Source: Burkholderia sp. L27(2015) (GTDB taxonomy: Bacteria; Pseudomonadota; Gammaproteobacteria; Burkholderiales; Burkholderiaceae). From it: a stretch of 64,000 bases of DNA. The position numbers were made by a program, and so were the translations under genes. The stretch is taken from contig NZ_LMUX01000016.1 of the NCBI RefSeq assembly GCF_009765705.1, forward strand, positions 494,837-558,836. Direction: 5' to 3'. Below, in pieces: positions 8,102 to 16,990 of this stretch; position 1 is the stretch's first letter, and each line of letters starts with the position of its first letter. Under the pieces are notes generated by a model, which was not told the origin of the DNA, ran no database searches, and saw only the letters and a list, made by a program, of their open reading frames with translations.

Positions 8102-8512
8102 ATGGCATATAGCGAAAAACTTTTGGACCATTACGAGAACCCGCGCAACGTCGGTTCGTTCAGCAAGGACGACGACGCAGTGGGGACCGGCATGGTGGGG
8201 GCTCCGGCTTGCGGCGACGTGATGAAGCTGCAGATTCGTGTCGGCGCAGACGGCCTGATCGAAGACGCTAAGTTCAAGACCTACGGTTGCGGCTCGGCGA
8301 TCGCTTCCAGCTCGCTAGTCACCGAATGGGTGAAAGGCAAATCGCTGGATGAGGCGCTGTCGATCAAGAATACCCAGATCGCGGAAGAACTGGCGCTGCC
8401 GCCGGTCAAGATTCATTGCTCGATTCTTGCGGAAGACGCGATCAAGGCAGCCGTTGCCGACTACAAAAAGCGCCACGGCGTGGTGCTGGCAGAGCAAACC
8501 AAGGCAGCCTGA
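8102..8512 (+). CDS. iscU: Fe-S cluster scaffold IscU
   Basis: 136 residues beginning MAYSEKLLDHYENPRN, the usual IscU N-terminus. Three cluster-binding cysteines are visible: C37 in GAPACGDVMK, C63 in YGCGSAIA and C106 in HCSILAEDA, along with D39. The HscA-recognition motif LPPVK is intact at 99-103, so the protein should be a substrate of the HscA/HscB chaperones encoded downstream. The ATG at 8102 has TTTTGGAGTTAATC in front. An 84-nt in-frame extension upstream is not conserved in the family. Confidence 0.97.
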   Translation: MAYSEKLLDHYENPRNVGSFSKDDDAVGTGMVGAPACGDVMKLQIRVGADGLIEDAKFKTYGCGSAIASSSLVTEWVKGKSLDEALSIKNTQIAEELALPPVKIHCSILAEDAIKAAVADYKKRHGVVLAEQTKAA

Positions 8513-8672
8513 GTGCGATGGCCGCGCGCCCCTCGGTGATCGTCAACGATAGTCAGTGGCGCGCAGCAGGGTCTTATTGCAGAGGTCTATCACGGTCGCA
8601 AGTAGTGGCGGCTAATGGGTGGGCCAGTCGTATCGAAAGGAGTGGGCGCTTAGCGGGCGTCCGACAGGATTT

Positions 8673-8996
8673 ATGGCAATTACACTGACGGAAAAAGCGG
8701 CAAAGCACGTGCAGAAGTTTCTGACCCGGCGCGGCAAGGGCGTCGGGCTGCGGCTAGGCGTGCGTACCACGGGCTGCTCGGGGTTGGCCTATAAGCTCGA
8801 GTATGTGGATGAGCTGGCTGCGGAGGACAGCATCTTCGAAAGCCACGGCGTCAAAGTGATCGTCGATCCGAAAAGCCTGTCGTACATCGACGGCACGGAG
8901 CTCGATTTTGCGCGCGAGGGTTTGAACGAAGGATTCAAATTCAATAACCCGAACGTCAAGGACGAGTGCGGCTGCGGCGAGTCGTTCCGGGTCTAA
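8673..8996 (+). CDS. iscA: A-type Fe-S carrier protein IscA
   Basis: 107 residues of the HesB/IscA/SufA family with the three ligand cysteines: C35 in [10 protein letters not shown] and C99/C101 in DECGCGESF. It carries or hands on [4Fe-4S] clusters or iron from IscU to apo-proteins. The ATG at 8673 follows GACAGGATTT. It lies 160 nt after iscU; this spacer is longer than usual, has no gene and no clear promoter. A hairpin follows the stop codon before hscB. Confidence 0.96.
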   Translation: MAITLTEKAAKHVQKFLTRRGKGVGLRLGVRTTGCSGLAYKLEYVDELAAEDSIFESHGVKVIVDPKSLSYIDGTELDFAREGLNEGFKFNNPNVKDECGCGESFRV

Positions 8997-9020
8997 GTCG
9001 GCGGCAAGACAGGTTCGCAG

Positions 9021-9046
9021 CAGGCGGCATAGCCGCCTGTTTGTTT
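9021..9046 (+). terminator. Hairpin between iscA and hscB (possible attenuator)
   Basis: Perfect 8-bp stem CAGGCGGC/GCCGCCTG with an ATA loop, followed by TTTGTTTA. It resembles a weak rho-independent terminator inside the isc operon. It could lower expression of hscB-hscA-fdx-iscX relative to iscRSUA, or protect the 3' end of the upstream transcript. Confidence 0.6.
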
Positions 9047-9075
9047 ATAGCAGCATCATTTTATTGTGTTACCCC

Positions 9076-9606
9076 ATGGTCACGCTTAACCAAAACCACT
9101 TCGAGCTTTTCAATCTGCCGTCCCAATTCGCGCTCGACGCGAAAGCGCTCGATGAATCGTATCGGGCGGTGCAAGCCGAGGTGCATCCGGATCGTTTCGC
9201 CGCGGCCGGCAGCGCGCAAAAACGCGTTGCCATGCAGTGGGCCACGCGCGTGAACGAGGCCTATCGCACATTGAAAAATCCCTTGGCGCGAGCCAGCTAC
9301 GTGCTGCATTTGCGTGGCATCGATGTAGGCGCCGAAGACAACACGGCAATGGAGTCGGCGTTTTTGATGCAGCAGATCGAATGGCGCGAGCAAATCGAGG
9401 ACGCAGCCCACGCACGCAACGCCGCCGAGCTGGAGCGGCTGCTCGACGCATTGCGCGCCGAACGGCAAGTTCGGCTGACCAAGCTGGGCGCGTCGCTCGA
9501 TAGCCACGCCGACCAACCTGCCGCCGAAGCCGTACGGCAACTGATGTTTATCGAGCGACTGGAAAGCGAAGTCGACACCCAGTTGGAACGACTGGAAAGT
9601 GCCTGA
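9076..9606 (+). CDS. hscB: J-domain co-chaperone HscB
   Basis: 176 residues. The N-terminal J-domain carries the invariant HPD motif (37-39, in [10 protein letters not shown]), and the C-terminal three-helix bundle binds IscU. HscB delivers IscU to HscA and stimulates its ATPase to release the Fe-S cluster. ATG 9076 starts at [12 protein letters not shown], matching the family. No good ribosome site is visible, and a TTG at 9064 would add four residues. hscA follows after 124 nt. Confidence 0.95.
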   Translation: MVTLNQNHFELFNLPSQFALDAKALDESYRAVQAEVHPDRFAAAGSAQKRVAMQWATRVNEAYRTLKNPLARASYVLHLRGIDVGAEDNTAMESAFLMQQIEWREQIEDAAHARNAAELERLLDALRAERQVRLTKLGASLDSHADQPAAEAVRQLMFIERLESEVDTQLERLESA

Positions 9607-9730
9607 GACCAGCGCTTGCACCCGTTCAGCACCGCTCGATTTCAGCACCCGTTGTTCCAGCGTGTTGTTCCAGATAACCAACCGATCTTGACGCGAATAA
9701 GCGTTACGTCAATACAAGCGATTCCGACAG

Positions 9731-11605
9731 ATGGCCTTATTGCAAATTTCCGAGCCGGGCATGGCGCCCGCGCCCCATCAGCGCAAGCTCGCGGTGGGGA
9801 TCGACCTCGGCACCACCAATTCCCTGGTTGCATCGGTGCGCAACAGTCTTCCTGAAGTGCTGCCCGACGAAGAGGGGCACGTGCTGTTGCCGTCCGTGGT
9901 GCGTTATCTGGCTGGCGGTGGCCGCAAGATCGGCCGGCTGGCCAAGGCCCAGGCGGCGCTCGATCCGCGCAATACGATCGTTTCGGTCAAGCGTTTCATG
10001 GGGCGCGGCGTAGCCGACGTTGCGGGCATAGCCAATGCCCCCTACGAATTTGTCGACGCGCCGGGCATGCTGCAGATCAAGACGGCAGACGGCGTGAAGA
10101 GCCCCGTCGAAGTCTCCGCTGAAATTTTGGCGACGCTGCGCCAGCGCGCTGAAGATACGCTGGGCGACGAATTGGTGGGCGCGGTCATTACGGTGCCGGC
10201 CTATTTCGACGACGCGCAACGCCAGGCGACCAAGGATGCGGCGCGGCTTGCCGGCCTGAACGTATTGCGCCTGCTCAACGAGCCCACTGCAGCGGCAATC
10301 GCGTACGGGTTGGACAGCGGCGCCGAAGGCATTTATGCCGTGTATGACCTGGGTGGGGGCACCTTCGATGTGTCCATCCTGCAACTCACGCGCGGCGTCT
10401 TCGAAGTGCTGGCGACCGGCGGCGACTCGGCGCTGGGCGGCGACGACTTCGATCAGGCCTTGTACGAGCATGTGGTTGCACACGCAGGCCTGGAAGCACT
10501 TTCAGCCGAGGACGTACGCGAACTGCTGGACCGCGTGCGTGACGCCAAGGAAATTCTTTCAAGCCAGAACACCACGACCGTAGCGGCAAAGCTCGCCAGT
10601 GGCCAACAGGTCGAAGTGAAGATCTGCGAAGCGCAATTTACCGAGCTGACCGCGGCGCTGGTGCAACGCACCCTGAATGCCACCCGGAAATCGTTGCGCG
10701 ACGCCAAGCTGGCGGTGGCCGAAATCAAGGGTGTGGTGCTGGTCGGTGGGGCAACGCGCATGCCGACGGTGCGCCGCGCGGTGCAGAGCTTTTTCAACCA
10801 GCCGCCGCTGGCCGACATCGATCCCGATCAGGTGGTGGCTTTGGGCGCCGCGATTCAAGCCGATTTGCTAGCCGGCAACCGCCGCGGCGCGGACGACGGC
10901 AGCGACGATTGGCTGCTGCTGGACGTGATTCCGTTGTCGCTGGGCGTCGAGACGATGGGCGGACTGGTCGAAAAAATCATTCCGCGCAATTCGACGATAC
11001 CGGTGGCCCGTGCGCAAGAATTCACCACCTTCAAGGATGGCCAGACCGCGATGGCGATTCAAGTCGTGCAGGGTGAGCGCGAGCTGGCGACCGACTGTCG
11101 TTCGCTGGCGCGTTTCGAGCTGCGCGGTATTCCGCCGATGACTGCGGGCGCCGCACGCATCCGTGTGACCTATCAGGTCGACGCCGACGGTTTGCTATCG
11201 GTGTCGGCGCGAGAAACGCACTCCGGTGTGGAGGCCTCGGTGGTGGTCAAGCCGTCGTATGGCCTGGCCGACGATCAGGTGGCGCAAATGCTGCAGGACA
11301 GTTTCAGCAGCGCCGATCTCGACATGCGCGCACGCGCGTTGCGTGAGCAGCAAGTCGAGGCGCAGCGCCTGATCGAGGCGACCGAGGCGGCTTTGCAGGT
11401 CGATAGCGAACTGCTCGACGCGGCAGAACGCGCCGATATCGACCAAGCGCTGACGAGCCTGCGCAAGCTGGCTGGCGGTGAAGACGCGGACGTCATCGAA
11501 GCCGGGATCAAGATGCTGGGTGCCGAAACCGATGAATTTGCGGCACGCCGTATGAACAAGGGCATTCGCCGCGCGTTGACCGGACGCAAGCTCGACGAGA
11601 TCTGA
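9731..11605 (+). CDS. hscA: Hsp70-family chaperone HscA
   Basis: 624 residues, specialised Hsp70 for Fe-S biogenesis that binds the LPPVK motif of IscU. The nucleotide-binding domain begins with [14 protein letters not shown] near 25. It contains the phosphate-2 segment [14 protein letters not shown] near 205 and [14 protein letters not shown] near 335. The substrate-binding domain follows, with [14 protein letters not shown] near 400. The linker and a short helical lid complete the family length of about 620. Fourth chaperone-side gene in the operon, followed by fdx after 122 nt. Confidence 0.96.
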   Translation: MALLQISEPGMAPAPHQRKLAVGIDLGTTNSLVASVRNSLPEVLPDEEGHVLLPSVVRYLAGGGRKIGRLAKAQAALDPRNTIVSVKRFMGRGVADVAGIANAPYEFVDAPGMLQIKTADGVKSPVEVSAEILATLRQRAEDTLGDELVGAVITVPAYFDDAQRQATKDAARLAGLNVLRLLNEPTAAAIAYGLDSGAEGIYAVYDLGGGTFDVSILQLTRGVFEVLATGGDSALGGDDFDQALYEHVVAHAGLEALSAEDVRELLDRVRDAKEILSSQNTTTVAAKLASGQQVEVKICEAQFTELTAALVQRTLNATRKSLRDAKLAVAEIKGVVLVGGATRMPTVRRAVQSFFNQPPLADIDPDQVVALGAAIQADLLAGNRRGADDGSDDWLLLDVIPLSLGVETMGGLVEKIIPRNSTIPVARAQEFTTFKDGQTAMAIQVVQGERELATDCRSLARFELRGIPPMTAGAARIRVTYQVDADGLLSVSARETHSGVEASVVVKPSYGLADDQVAQMLQDSFSSADLDMRARALREQQVEAQRLIEATEAALQVDSELLDAAERADIDQALTSLRKLAGGEDADVIEAGIKMLGAETDEFAARRMNKGIRRALTGRKLDEI

Positions 11606-11727
11606 TAGAGATCGCTCCCGGCGTTGCGATATGATTAAAAATGGGACGGCGCTTAACCATCAATGCGCAACAGTGCGTAATAGCGCATAAAAGTACGCCG
11701 CCCCGATATTTTTGGACCCCAATTCTC

Positions 11728-12069
11728 ATGCCACAGATTGTTGTTTTGCCCCATGTTGAACTGTGCCCGGACGGCGCCGTGTTGGAAGTCGAAGCCGGTA
11801 AAAGCGTCTGCGATGCGCTACTTGAGAATGGCATCGAAATCGAGCATGCTTGTGAAAAATCGTGTGCTTGCACAACCTGTCACGTTGTTGTGCGCGAGGG
11901 TTTTGAAGCATTGACCGATGCCGAGGATGACGAGGAAGATCTGCTCGATATGGCATGGGGGCTGGAACCGACTTCGCGCCTGTCGTGCCAGATGCGTGTG
12001 CCGGTCGATTCGGACCTGGTCATCGAAATTCCGAAGTACACGATCAACCATGCGAAGGAAGCTCACTGA
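11728..12069 (+). CDS. fdx: ISC-type [2Fe-2S] ferredoxin
   Basis: 113 residues. The adrenodoxin-type cluster ligands are C42, C48 and C51 (in [11 protein letters not shown]) and C87 (SRLSCQM), the same positions as in E. coli Fdx. It donates electrons to IscS/IscU during cluster assembly. The acidic stretch [11 protein letters not shown] (64-74) is the usual partner-docking surface. ATG 11728 gives the conserved [16 protein letters not shown] start; longer upstream reading is ignored. iscX starts 12 nt after the stop. Confidence 0.96.
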   Translation: MPQIVVLPHVELCPDGAVLEVEAGKSVCDALLENGIEIEHACEKSCACTTCHVVVREGFEALTDAEDDEEDLLDMAWGLEPTSRLSCQMRVPVDSDLVIEIPKYTINHAKEAH

Positions 12070-12080
12070 GGAGGACTGCC

Positions 12081-12278
12081 ATGAAATGGATAGACACCAC
12101 CGAGATTGCAATGGCGTTGACGGACAAGTTTCCCGACCTCGATCCACAAACGGTGCGGTTCACCGATTTGCATCGGTGGATCTGCGAACTCGACGGTTTT
12201 GACGACGATCCCAATCGATCGAACGAGAAAATTCTCGAGTCTATTCAGGCAGCCTGGATCGAAGACTCCGACTACTGA
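12081..12278 (+). CDS. iscX: IscX (YfhJ), Fe-S assembly regulator
   Basis: 65 residues beginning [19 protein letters not shown], with the acidic C-terminal region EDSDY. IscX binds IscS at the same surface as frataxin and modulates cluster assembly and iron supply. The start is backed by a strong GAGGAGGACTGCC ribosome site only 12 nt after fdx, so it is translated with it. Last gene of the isc operon; a possible terminator follows. Confidence 0.95.
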   Translation: MKWIDTTEIAMALTDKFPDLDPQTVRFTDLHRWICELDGFDDDPNRSNEKILESIQAAWIEDSDY

Positions 12279-12297
12279 GTTCACGACCTCCCTGACG

Positions 12298-12335
12298 ACC
12301 CTGCTGATGCGTGTGCGCTGGCAGGGTTTATTTTT
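12298..12335 (+). terminator. Possible terminator of the isc operon
   Basis: Stem ACCCTGC/GCAGGGT (7 bp) closing a 16-nt loop, followed by TTATTTTT. The loop is large, so strength is uncertain, but the position 20 nt after iscX fits the operon end. Confidence 0.5.
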
Positions 12336-12389
12336 GCGCTATCGCTTTAGGCGTGCATCCGATTCTCGCGCGGTGCGTGCATACCCATC

Positions 12390-12977
12390 ATGAGACTAGA
12401 CACCAGTCTGCCGGAACTCTATCTGATCACGCCATCCCCAACGCAGACTGACGATGGGGTATCGGTATTTCTGGCGCAGCTCGATGGGGCGCTCCAAGCG
12501 GGAGTGCGCCTTATGCAACTGCGCGCGCCGGAACTCGATCGCGCAGCCTACACGCGGTTATTTGCTCAGGCGCAGGCGCATTGCCGCCGATACGACGCCA
12601 CATTGCTGGCTAACACCACGGCGGAACATGCACAAATTCTCGATGCTGCCGGCGTGCATCTCAATAGCGCACGCTTGATGGCATGTCGAGCTCGCCCGCT
12701 CGGCGCACGGTATCTCGTATCGGCCGCCTGTCACGATCTTTCCCAATTGCTTCATGCCGGGCAAATTGGCGTCGATTTCGTGACGCTCTCACCTGTGCAA
12801 GCGACGCTCACCCATCCCGAAGCACGACCGCTGGGCTGGCAGGCATTTGCAGAGCTGGTCGGCCAGGCATCGGTGCCGGTATTCGCACTGGGCGGAATGC
12901 GTCGCGAGGATCTCGCGCGCGTCAAGCAAGCGGGCGGGCACGGGATTGCCGCGATCAACAGCCTGTGGAATCGGTAG
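12390..12977 (+). CDS. Thiamine-phosphate-synthase-like protein (ThiE/TenI fold)
   Basis: 195 residues with the TIM-barrel pattern of ThiE/TenI: ELYLITPSP, VRLMQLRAPELD, VHLNSARLM, VDFVTLSPVQATLTHP, PVFALGGMRREDL and a C-terminal phosphate-binding GGHGIAAINSLW. The sequence resembles the C-terminal ThiE-like domain fused to a MutT Nudix domain in many gamma- and betaproteobacteria. Here no Nudix domain is present in front of it. Whether it makes thiamine phosphate is doubtful, because the usual substrate-binding residues are only partly recognisable. It sits 111 nt after iscX and is probably separate from the isc operon. Confidence 0.75.
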   Translation: MRLDTSLPELYLITPSPTQTDDGVSVFLAQLDGALQAGVRLMQLRAPELDRAAYTRLFAQAQAHCRRYDATLLANTTAEHAQILDAAGVHLNSARLMACRARPLGARYLVSAACHDLSQLLHAGQIGVDFVTLSPVQATLTHPEARPLGWQAFAELVGQASVPVFALGGMRREDLARVKQAGGHGIAAINSLWNR

Positions 12978-13145
12978 TGTTGGATAGTCGATACCCACGA
13001 TCGGCCGGCGACGTGTCGGTGCGGAAGGCCACTTTTCGCAATCAGATCAAGATCGGGCGCTATTTTTTTGACGAGCTGCTGGCGAATATGACAACCTGAT
13101 ACGGCCACACCGTCGATAATTCGGTGCGTTTGATCAGGAGATTGT

Positions 13146-13604
13146 ATGAAAGCGACTCTACTCATCTCGGCGCTCGTATTGAGCTTGACCCTGTCCAGTA
13201 CGGCATCGGCTCGCAGCGAGGTTTGCAAGCAGACCAGCGAAAAGGACATTGCGGGATTATTCGACCGGTGGAACGCCTCGTTGCAAACGGGGGATCCGAG
13301 CAAGGTCGTGGCGAACTACGCACCCCGATCGATACTACTGCCGACCATATCCAATACGCCGCGGCTGACGGCGCAGGAGAAGTTGGATTACTTCGTGGAC
13401 TTCCTGAAGAAAAAGCCTGTCGGCTCGATCGACATGCGGATGATCGAAATCGATTGCAACAGCGCTTTCGATGCCGGCTTGTACACGTTCAAGCTGGGCG
13501 ACGGCAGCACAGTCAAGGCGCGCTACACATTTACCTACAAATGGGAGGGCGGGAAGTGGCTGATCACCAGTCACCAGTCCTCTGCCATGCCGGAAAAAGA
13601 GTGA
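13146..13604 (+). CDS. Secreted NTF2-like protein (SgcJ/CaMKII-association type)
   Basis: 152 residues with a cleavable signal peptide: MKATLLISALVLSLTLSSTASA then RSE. The mature part matches the SgcJ/EcaC or DUF4440 family of small NTF2-fold proteins, with IAGLFDRWNASLQTGDPSKV and a C-terminal RYTFTYKWEGGKWLITSHQSS. Members are often annotated as oxidoreductases without proof; the cavity binds a small ligand. The periplasmic location follows from the signal peptide. The start follows CAGGAGATTGT. Monocistronic, convergent with the MarR gene. Confidence 0.75.
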   Translation: MKATLLISALVLSLTLSSTASARSEVCKQTSEKDIAGLFDRWNASLQTGDPSKVVANYAPRSILLPTISNTPRLTAQEKLDYFVDFLKKKPVGSIDMRMIEIDCNSAFDAGLYTFKLGDGSTVKARYTFTYKWEGGKWLITSHQSSAMPEKE

Positions 13605-13668
13605 AGGGTGTTTCGGGCGGAGCACACGCGCGAGAAATGGCAGGAAATTGACAGACCCGCGCCTGTGC

Positions 13669-14112
13669 TCAACTCGAAACTTTGGCGCTCAAATTCTCGC
13701 GCACCCGCTGCAACAGGGTGATCAAATCCGCCTGCTCTTTTTCGGACAGTCCGGCGAGCGCTTCGTCGCGCACCGAATTGCCCACTGCCAGCGCATCTTC
13801 GAGCGCGTCATCGGCCTTTTGCGTCAACGCCAGCCGATGAGCCCGCCGATCCGCCGGGTCAGGGTGGCGGACGATCCAGCCGCCTTCGGCCATGCGATCC
13901 AGCAGGCGGCCCAGCGCTATCGGCGTAATTTCCAGCAGATCGGCCAGCTTGGCCTGATTGATCCCGTCGTGCAGCGACAAGAACGCCAGCACTCGGCATT
14001 GCGCGCGAGTGAGGCTCAAGACTTTATCGGCATGCTGGTCGAATAGCTTGCCGACCAGACGTCCCACATCCGTTACCAGAAAGCCGAAGCGCGTCTCATC
14101 GAATTGTTTCAT
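13669..14112 (-). CDS. MarR-family transcriptional regulator
   Basis: 147 residues, winged-helix MarR fold. The DNA-recognition region is GINQAKLADLLEITPIALG, followed by the wing with DRMAEGGWIVRHPDPADRRAHRLALT, including the family's D-R-R wing motif. The flanking helices would form the dimer. MarR proteins sense phenolic compounds or oxidants and usually repress a neighbouring gene. Here it converges with the secreted NTF2-like gene and lies downstream of lysS, so the target is not evident. Confidence 0.85.
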   Translation of the reverse strand: MKQFDETRFGFLVTDVGRLVGKLFDQHADKVLSLTRAQCRVLAFLSLHDGINQAKLADLLEITPIALGRLLDRMAEGGWIVRHPDPADRRAHRLALTQKADDALEDALAVGNSVRDEALAGLSEKEQADLITLLQRVRENLSAKVSS

Positions 14113-14170
14113 GGCAGCAGGATATAAGCGTGTTTATTGCTTTTCGTGAGCATACACCCTGAATTACGCA

Positions 14171-15700
14171 TTAGTCTTCACGGCGCAGGTGCGGAAACAG
14201 AATCACGTCGCGGATGCTGGGGCTGTCGGTGAGCAGCATGACCAAGCGGTCGATGCCGATGCCGCAACCGCCTGCGGGCGGCATGCCATGTTCGAGCGCA
14301 CGGATGTAATCGGCGTCGTAGTACATGGCTTCCTCGTCGCCGGCGTCCTTCTGGTCCACCTGCTTCTTGAAGCGTGCCGCCTGATCTTCGGCGTCGTTGA
14401 GCTCGGAGAAGCCGTTGGCGATTTCGCGGCCGGTCATGAACAGTTCGAAACGCTCGGTGATGCCCGGTCGCGTGTCCGATTCCCGCGCGAGCGGCGAGAC
14501 TTCGATCGGGTAGTCGATGATGTAGGTCGGTTCCCACAGTTGCGACTCTGCGGTCTCTTCAAACAGTGCGAGTTGCAGCGAGCCGACGCCGGCATTGAGG
14601 AAAGCCGCGTCGCTGGTATTGACGCCGAAGCCTTTGAGCGCTGCGTGCAGGAACGTCGCGTCGGCCAACTGAGCATCGGTATATTGCGGCGCGTATTTCT
14701 GGATCGCCTGGGTGATGGTCAGGCGGTGGAACGGTTTGCTCAGGTCCAGCTCGCGGCCCTGGTATTGGAGCGTCGCGGTACCGCACACGTCAAGCGCCGC
14801 TCGGCGGATGAGCTGCTCGACGAAATCCATCAGCCAGTGGTAATCGGTATAGGCCGCGTAAAACTCCATCATCGTGAATTCAGGGTTATGGCGCGGCGAA
14901 ACCCCTTCGTTGCGGAAGTTGCGGTTGATTTCGAATACGCGTTCGAACCCGCCCACCACCAGGCGCTTCAAATACAGCTCGGGTGCGATACGCAGAAACA
15001 TCTGCATATCGAGCGCATTGTGGTGGGTGGCGAACGGTTTGGCCGTGGCGCCGCCTGGAATCGGGTGCAGCATCGGCGTTTCCACTTCGAGGAACTGCGC
15101 GTCCGACATGAAATTGCGCACCGATGAAACGGCTTTGTTGCGGGAGATAAACGTCGCGCGGGTTTCCGGCGTGACGATCAGGTCGACATAACGCTGGCGA
15201 TAGCGTATTTCCTGGTCCGCCAAGCCGTGGAACTTGTCCGGCAGCGGGCGCAGCGCTTTGGTCAGCAGGCGCAGCGTCGTGCAGCGCACCGATAATTCGC
15301 CTTTATTGGTGCGAAACAGCACGCCGGTGGCCGCGACGATATCGCCGAGGTCCCATTTTTTAAACGCGTCGTACACCTGCGCATCGACATCGGCCGGGGT
15401 GATGAAGAACTGGATCTGACCGCTGCCGTCCTGGATCGTCGCAAAGCTCGCCTTGCCCATGACGCGCTTGAGCATCATGCGGCCAGCGATCGACACGGGC
15501 GGCGCCAGCGCTTCGAGCTGTTCCTTGTCGGTATCGGCGTACTCGCGCTGCAAGTCGGCGGCGTGATGCGTCGGCCGGAAATCGTTCGGAAACGCCGGTC
15601 CCAGCTCGCGCAATGCTTTCAGTTTCTCGCGCCGTTCGGCGAGAATCTGATTGGTGTCGACGGGTTCTGCAGCTGAGGGCGTGGCGGTTTGTTCGGTCAT
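14171..15700 (-). CDS. lysS: Lysyl-tRNA synthetase, class II
   Basis: 509 residues. The N-terminal OB-fold anticodon-binding domain contains [29 protein letters not shown]. The class II catalytic core carries motif 1 ([15 protein letters not shown]), motif 2 ([26 protein letters not shown]) and motif 3 ([23 protein letters not shown]). The length is normal for LysS. It charges tRNA-Lys in the cytosol. It follows prfB on the same strand by about 120 nt, the same pairing as in E. coli and many proteobacteria, so the two are probably cotranscribed. Confidence 0.97.
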   Translation of the reverse strand: MTEQTATPSAAEPVDTNQILAERREKLKALRELGPAFPNDFRPTHHAADLQREYADTDKEQLEALAPPVSIAGRMMLKRVMGKASFATIQDGSGQIQFFITPADVDAQVYDAFKKWDLGDIVAATGVLFRTNKGELSVRCTTLRLLTKALRPLPDKFHGLADQEIRYRQRYVDLIVTPETRATFISRNKAVSSVRNFMSDAQFLEVETPMLHPIPGGATAKPFATHHNALDMQMFLRIAPELYLKRLVVGGFERVFEINRNFRNEGVSPRHNPEFTMMEFYAAYTDYHWLMDFVEQLIRRAALDVCGTATLQYQGRELDLSKPFHRLTITQAIQKYAPQYTDAQLADATFLHAALKGFGVNTSDAAFLNAGVGSLQLALFEETAESQLWEPTYIIDYPIEVSPLARESDTRPGITERFELFMTGREIANGFSELNDAEDQAARFKKQVDQKDAGDEEAMYYDADYIRALEHGMPPAGGCGIGIDRLVMLLTDSPSIRDVILFPHLRRED

Positions 15701-15820
15701 GGTCTTCGGTGTGCGAGGCGTGTGGCGTCGGGGCGTGAGGGCGTCCGGGGCATTGGGTTATTCATCGGGACAATGAGCACAGGTCGGGCAGCACACCGTG
15801 GTGTACCGCCCGGCCGGGCT

Positions 15821-16925
15821 TTAACCCGCCTGTTTCAAACTGGCGCTGATGAATTCGTCGAGATCGCCGTCCAGTACGGAACGGGTATTGCTGATTTCGA
15901 CGTTGGTGCGCAAATCCTTGATGCGGCTTTGGTCCAGCACATACGAGCGGATCTGGTGACCCCAGCCCACATCGCTCTTGCCGGCTTCGAGCTTGTCCTG
16001 TTCGACCTGGCGTTTGCGCATTTCGAACTCGTACAAACGCGACTTCAACATCGCCATCGCTTCGGCGCGGTTGCGGTGCTGCGAGCGATCGTTTTGGCAC
16101 TGCACCACAATGCCGGTCGGACCGTGCGTGAGGCGCACCGCTGAATCGGTCTTGTTGATGTGCTGCCCGCCCGCACCCGAGGCGCGATACGTATCGACGC
16201 GGATATCGGCCGGATTGATTTCGATTTCGAACGAGTCATCGATCTCGGGATACACGAACACCGACGAGAACGACGTATGCCGACCGCCCGACGAATCGAA
16301 CGGCGATTTACGCACGAGCCGATGCACGCCGGTTTCGGTGCGCAGAAAACCGTAGGCGTATTCGCCCACGATCTTGATGGTCGCGCTCTTGATGCCGGCC
16401 ACATCGCCATCGGACTGTTCGAGGATCTCGGTCTTGAAACCCTTGCGTTCGCAGTACCGCAGGTATTGCCGCAACAGCATCGAAGCCCAGTCGCATGCCT
16501 CGGTGCCGCCCGCGCCCGCTTGAATATCGATGAAGCAGTTGTTCGGGTCGGCCGGGTTGCTGAACATGCGACGAAATTCCATATCGTCGACACGCTTGGC
16601 CAGCTCGGTCGTATCGGTCTCGCAGGCAACCAGGGTGTCTTCGTCGTCTTCTTCGCGCGCCAGATCGTAAAGATCCTGGGTGTCGCGCAAGTTATCGTCG
16701 AGCGAGCCCAAGGCCGTGACGATACCGTCCAGCAATTTCTTTTCGCGACCCAGCGCCTGCGCGCGTTTGGCGTCGTTCCACACCAGGGGGTCTTCGAGTT
16801 CCTTATTGACTTCGATCAGGCGAGCTTTCTTCGCATCGTAGTCAAAGATACCCCCGTAGCTCGCCCGCGCGTACGCGCAGGTCGGCCAAAGTGGTTCCGA
16901 TCGCGTTGAGACGTTCTGCTTCCAT
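15821..16925 (-). CDS. prfB: Peptide chain release factor 2, with programmed +1 frameshift
   Basis: Two frames joined: complement(16845-16925) encodes 27 residues beginning [10 protein letters not shown] and reaches an in-frame TGA at complement(16842-16844). Translation resumes in +1 from GAC at 16843 and runs to 15821, 367 residues in all. The shift site reads GGGGGTATCTTTGAC, with the internal Shine-Dalgarno-like G run just before CTT TGA C, the classic autoregulatory signal. RF2 senses its own shortage at this UGA. The second part has the stop-codon anticodon tripeptide SPF (207-209) and the catalytic GGQ (252-254 in [12 protein letters not shown]). Upstream of lysS; recJ is just upstream on the same strand. 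Confidence 0.97.
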
Positions 16926-16990
16926 GTCGATCGACCTTATTCTGATTTTCTAAAAGACGTGAATTATAGCCGATCGACGTGGGCCGGGCG

